A DNA stretch of 64,000 nucleotides, taken from an uncultured Ruminococcus sp. Its GTDB lineage: Bacteria; Bacillota; Clostridia; Oscillospirales; Acutalibacteraceae. The DNA is taken from contig UQCF01000010.1 of assembly GCA_900539465.1 (NCBI GenBank), positions 1 through 64,000 of the forward strand. The letters run 5' to 3'. The stretch's first letter is position 1. Every line of letters starts with the position of its first letter. Positions 60,819 to 64,000 of this stretch are shown here, piece by piece. The notes below the pieces were generated by a model. That model did not search any database, was not told the origin of the DNA, and saw nothing but the letters and a program-made list of their open reading frames with translations. Position numbers and translations under genes: made by a program.

Positions 60819-61715
60819 TCAAGCTACGGGATTTTTCTTATTACCTTTAGCGTTAGTATGCGCTTGTGACATTAAAACACTCAAAATCATTATTGCAAGT
60901 GCAAAATCGCAAGTTTGAATACCGTATCCATTCGGGAGAAGATCTCCCCTGCCGATTATGAGCAAAACCGCTCTCGGTACAAAGCAGGCGAGTGAAAATA
61001 CCGCCGCGGGTATTCCGTAGGCAAAGAGCTTCCAATAATTCTCGCCCTTATCAACCTTAGAAACATTCTGAGCAAAAACATAAAGGAAAAGCATAACAAA
61101 AACTATTGCAAAAAGCTCTATCAAAAGGTCTGAAACATTTATAAAGCTGATGGTTCTCTTGAACCTTGCGAGCAAACGCATAACCGCCCAAAGAGGTGCG
61201 GCAAGAGCAATAATTTTAACAGACGGCGCAATATTCTTTTTAGCGGCGCTGCCACCGGCGAGAGTGAAGAAATAAACCGCCGAAACTATTGCAAAAACAG
61301 CCTGTGCCGCAAGTATATTTCCGCCTTTTTGAGAAATATACTGCATTAAAGTGTTGTCAAAGTTATATTCGTATGACGAATAAATCTCTAAAAAATCAGA
61401 AACACAAACGGCTGCGTCCGCAATCATACCGATTGCCGCTATACCGTAGATAACTGCGCCGCCGACGGGTGAAAGCCCCGTTGGCATTGCCTTTAGCTTT
61501 TTGCGGTTTACAAGCGAAATCACGATACTGAAAACAACAATAAAAGCCATTACGGCATACATGAGATATACAGAAAAATCTTTTTTGGCATAAAAGCCGG
61601 TCTCGGGTTCAAGAATCTTAAAATACTGATAAACCCTCAGCGGAAGAAAAATTATTATCGCCGCTGCCGCCGCAACAAATGAAGCTAAAAAAGGATAATC
61701 TTTTTTATTTTTCAT
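60819..61715 (-). CDS. Uncharacterised multi-pass membrane protein
   Basis: 298 aa with about seven to eight hydrophobic helices, a basic N-terminus (KNKKDYPFLASFVAAAAAIIIFLPLRVYQYF) and a short polar tail (AHTNAKGNKKNPVA). No family motif recognised. The protein lies 17 bases after gltA and 9 before the AEC transporter, so it belongs to that operon. GAGTGA precedes the ATG. Similar proteins may be lineage-specific in clostridia; a function cannot be given. Confidence 0.75.
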   Translation of the reverse strand: MKNKKDYPFLASFVAAAAAIIIFLPLRVYQYFKILEPETGFYAKKDFSVYLMYAVMAFIVVFSIVISLVNRKKLKAMPTGLSPVGGAVIYGIAAIGMIADAAVCVSDFLEIYSSYEYNFDNTLMQYISQKGGNILAAQAVFAIVSAVYFFTLAGGSAAKKNIAPSVKIIALAAPLWAVMRLLARFKRTISFINVSDLLIELFAIVFVMLFLYVFAQNVSKVDKGENYWKLFAYGIPAAVFSLACFVPRAVLLIIGRGDLLPNGYGIQTCDFALAIMILSVLMSQAHTNAKGNKKNPVA

Positions 61716-61732
61716 ATAAAGTCACTCGATTC

Positions 61733-63154
61733 TTATTTTTTTATACGTTCCGAAACGGGAACATAATCGTTTTCAACTACGGGAGCTGCCGACCTTTGAG
61801 AAAGCTCAACATAATTTCTCGGAGCAGCAACGCTCTTGTAAGCAGGTCTAATTATTCTGTTGCCTGTTGTAAGCTCTTCTATTCTGTGAGCAGACCAGCC
61901 GGCTACACGCGCAACCGCAAACAAAGGCGTGTAGAGATCCTGCGGAATATCAAGCATTTTATAAATGAAGCCGGAATACAAATCTACATTTGCACAAAGC
62001 GGTTTATTGACGCCCTTATGCTCTCTGAATACCTTGGGGGTTAAACGCTCGACGGCGTCAATGAGGTTAAACTCTTCTGTTCTGCCGCATTTCTCCGCAA
62101 ATTTGCGCGCCTCTTCTTTAAGAATTACCGCCCTCGGGTCGGAAAGCGTATACACCGCATGACCCATGCCGTATATAAGTCCGCTCTTATCAAAAACCTC
62201 TCTGTTTATAATTTTAATAAGGTATTTTTCTACGTTTTCGTCCTTTGTTATATCGCCTGCATTTTCTCTTATATCGTCGAGCATATTAGACACTTTGATG
62301 TTTGCACCGCCGTGCCTCGGTCCTTTAAGAGAGCCTATGCCTGCGGCTATCGCAGAATAAGTATCGGTGCCGCTCGAAGTCAGAACGCGCGTTGCAAAGC
62401 TCGAATTGTTGCCGCCGCCGTGCTCTGCGTGCATCATCAGGCAAGTATCAAGAAGAAGTGCCTCATCCTTTGTGAACTTGCGGTCTGAGCGTATTGAATT
62501 GAGTATACATTCTGCCGTGCTCTGCCAGGGCTTAATCGGATGTATGTACATACTCTTTCCGTAAAAATGACGGCGTTTGACCTGATATGAATATGACATG
62601 ATCGCCGGAAGTCTTGCAATAAGCTGAACAGACTGCCTTATGACATTGTCTACCGAAGTATCGTCGGGATTATCGTCATAGGAATAAAGCGCAAGAACGC
62701 TTCTTGCAAGCTTGTTCATTATATCTTTTGACGGAGCCTTCATTATCATGTCTTCGCTGAATCCGGGCGGAAGCTCGCGGCATTTGCCGAGAATTTCCAT
62801 AAAAGTATCCAGCTGTTCTTTATTCGGCAAAAACCCGAATATCAAAAGCCATACGACCTCTTCGTAGCCGAATCGCCTTTCTTTTTGCGCACTTCTGACG
62901 ATTTCGGACATATCGTATCCGCGGTAAAACAAATGACCCTCGTGGGGTACAAGCTCGCCGTCGTTGAGATAATAACCGTCAACCGAGCATACTCTGGTAA
63001 GACCCGCCATAACTCCCGTACCGTCGGAGTTTCTCAGACCTCTTTTAACACCGTAGCGTTCAAAATATGCCGGGTTAATAGCGTTAACCTTTTTTATATT
63101 GCTTATGAGAAAATCAAGATTCTCTTTAGTAAGCGGAGTTGACTCTGTAACCAC
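61733..63154 (-). CDS. gltA: Citrate synthase
   Basis: 473 aa with the citrate-synthase large and small domains: RNSDGTGVMAGLTRVCSVDGY, EGHLFYRGYDMSEIV, catalytic His in HAEHGGGNNSSFATRV and GMGHAVYTLSDPRA, Asp region NVDLYSGFIYKMLDIP, and ARVAGWSAHRIEEL. It condenses acetyl-CoA and oxaloacetate, the first step to glutamate in anaerobes. It starts with GTG after AAGGTGG. It is the first gene of a probable six-gene run to yaaT. 2-Methylcitrate synthase activity is less likely without prp genes. Confidence 0.93.
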   Translation of the reverse strand: MVTESTPLTKENLDFLISNIKKVNAINPAYFERYGVKRGLRNSDGTGVMAGLTRVCSVDGYYLNDGELVPHEGHLFYRGYDMSEIVRSAQKERRFGYEEVVWLLIFGFLPNKEQLDTFMEILGKCRELPPGFSEDMIMKAPSKDIMNKLARSVLALYSYDDNPDDTSVDNVIRQSVQLIARLPAIMSYSYQVKRRHFYGKSMYIHPIKPWQSTAECILNSIRSDRKFTKDEALLLDTCLMMHAEHGGGNNSSFATRVLTSSGTDTYSAIAAGIGSLKGPRHGGANIKVSNMLDDIRENAGDITKDENVEKYLIKIINREVFDKSGLIYGMGHAVYTLSDPRAVILKEEARKFAEKCGRTEEFNLIDAVERLTPKVFREHKGVNKPLCANVDLYSGFIYKMLDIPQDLYTPLFAVARVAGWSAHRIEELTTGNRIIRPAYKSVAAPRNYVELSQRSAAPVVENDYVPVSERIKK

Positions 63155-63182
63155 TATAACACCACCTTAATAATTACTCTTG

Positions 63183-63212
63183 ATTATACAACAAAATCCG
63201 CTTTCAAGTCAA
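63183..63212 (-). promoter_or_regulatory. Promoter of gltA
   Basis: Minus strand TTGACT (63212-63207), 18 bases, TATAAT (63188-63183), 28 bases before the GTG start. Confidence 0.75.
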
Positions 63213-63275
63213 GAAAAATAGAAACATATGCATTAAAAAGTGCGGCAATGCAAAAAATATGCACTCGGCAGATAT

Positions 63276-63309
63276 AAAAAACGGCCTGAATTATCCGTAA
63301 ATAAGGCCG
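63276..63309 (-). terminator. Orphan minus-strand terminator-like hairpin
   Basis: Minus strand CGGCCT (63309-63304) pairs with AGGCCG (63287-63282) followed by TTTTTTAT. No minus-strand gene ends here; it lies upstream of the gltA promoter and downstream of nothing annotated. Confidence 0.5.
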
Positions 63310-63322
63310 ATAAATCAAACAG

Positions 63323-63350
63323 TTGAAAAGAGTCGATTTTATGTTATAAT
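63323..63350 (+). promoter_or_regulatory. Promoter of the last (partial) gene
   Basis: TTGAAA (63323-63328), 16 bases, TATAAT (63345-63350), 34 bases before the GTG. Confidence 0.65.
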
Positions 63351-63384
63351 CTAATTTATACAAAAGAGAGACGGGGTAAGCGGC

Positions 63385-64000
63385 GTGACAAGTCAGAAAA
63401 AGAAAATGTTTATAACAGGCGGCTTGGTTTTGATTGCCGTCGTTTTGGCATATTGCTTCAGATTTATAGACAACGGCAGTTTTTATCCCACGCTGTTTTC
63501 ATATCTTCGCAGCTTTATATATATAGGTATGTTTGCGGTTTGGGGACTTTCTGTGCGTCAGCGCATAGTTCAAAATCAGGTGAGGCAGTATCTTACCGGT
63601 GTTTCGCTGCTGCTGATTTTGTGGTTTACCTTTCGCTCGGCAAAATACTTTATATTTTGGCAGCCGATTGCAATAAGATACATGTGGTATCTTTTCTATC
63701 TGCCAATGCTGTTTGTGCCCATGCTTGCACTGCTGATCGCAATGTCTCTTGGCAAACCGGATGAATACAAACCGCCGAAATCAGTTTGGCTGTTGTTTGC
63801 CGTTTCGGGAGCTCTGCTTATTCTTGTACTGACAAATGATTTACATCAGTTGGTTTTTACGTTTTCCAAAGACGCGGATGTTTGGTCGGACACAAACTAC
63901 GGATACGGTGCGTGTTATTTTGCCGTAATCGGATGGCAGATTCTTTGCGGCGTTGCGGCACTCGTTGTTATGCTGTTCAAATGCCGCATTAAAAACGGCA
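63385..64000 (+). CDS. N-terminal membrane region of a sensor protein (truncated by window end)
   Basis: Open from GTG 63385 (GGGGTAAG upstream; ATG 63406 is the alternative) to the window end, about 205 residues. Around six hydrophobic helices are visible: MFITGGLVLIAVVLAYCF, SFIYIGMFAVWGLSV, LTGVSLLLILWFTF, MWYLFYLPMLFVPMLALLIAMSLG, VWLLFAVSGALLILVLTNDLHQLVF, YFAVIGWQILCGVAALVVMLF. NDLHQ(L)VF is typical of the seven-helix N-terminal domain of histidine kinases and LuxR-type regulators in gut clostridia. The effector domain lies beyond the window. Confidence 0.6.
   Translation, partial: MTSQKKKMFITGGLVLIAVVLAYCFRFIDNGSFYPTLFSYLRSFIYIGMFAVWGLSVRQRIVQNQVRQYLTGVSLLLILWFTFRSAKYFIFWQPIAIRYMWYLFYLPMLFVPMLALLIAMSLGKPDEYKPPKSVWLLFAVSGALLILVLTNDLHQLVFTFSKDADVWSDTNYGYGACYFAVIGWQILCGVAALVVMLFKCRIKNG

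Overview
The window reads as chromosomal DNA of a gut-type member of the Bacillota, most likely class Clostridia and an Oscillospirales/Ruminococcus-like lineage (inference). The evidence is moderate GC, strong AGGAGG-type ribosome sites, frequent GTG/TTG starts, a dockerin-bearing protein, a darA-holB-yaaT cluster, ECF and NhaC transporters, and many carbohydrate and membrane-regulator genes. I see no rRNA, CRISPR array, insertion sequence or prophage. No gap between genes exceeds about 280 bases.

Layout. 1-5 kb: the end of a dockerin protein, two membrane-tethered XRE regulators, small proteins, a GNAT/YoaP acetyltransferase and a HAD phosphatase. 5-16 kb: a GH2 beta-galactosidase, MgtC, tRNA-Thr, pantothenate kinase coaX with an ECF S-component, a glutamate-cysteine-ligase/ATP-grasp pair, and a YetF/DUF4363 pair. 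16-20 kb: mgtE behind a structured leader, a secreted lipase and a DUF11-repeat protein. 20-31 kb: L-fucose isomerase with an AraC regulator, a GH38 alpha-mannosidase, and a TetR-headed operon of two ABC exporters. 31-39 kb: a complete D-allose/D-allulose operon (LacI regulator, alsA-alsC-alsE-alsK-alsB-rpiB). 39-43 kb: a choline uptake/activation cassette (fused HTH-cytidylyltransferase-choline kinase, second cytidylyltransferase, BCCT transporter). 43-50 kb: a Crp/Fnr-ferredoxin pair and a sugar ABC transporter operon ending in rhamnulose-1-phosphate aldolase. 50-58 kb: a Dabb protein with a Bce-like two-component system, an ABC exporter, NhaC and PutP. 58-63 kb: a probable six-gene operon gltA-membrane protein-AEC-darA-holB-yaaT. 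The window closes in the N-terminal membrane part of a sensor protein.

Together the genes describe a saccharolytic anaerobe feeding on host or plant glycans (galactosides, fucose, mannosides, allose/allulose, a deoxysugar glycan). Sodium- and magnesium-linked transport and choline decoration or metabolism are also encoded.

The most interesting signals are mainly non-coding. (1) The tandem palindromic operator AACATAnGTT occurs with identical promoter geometry in front of the TetR/ABC operon and, 26 kb away, the GNAT-YoaP gene. (2) A family of four dispersed hairpins has conserved arms and compensatory base changes. (3) Structured leaders of mgtE and nhaC share an 11-base string. On the protein side: a probable thiol/peptide ligase pair, a triple-domain choline activation enzyme, and an NhaC antiporter carrying a DnaJ-like zinc knuckle.
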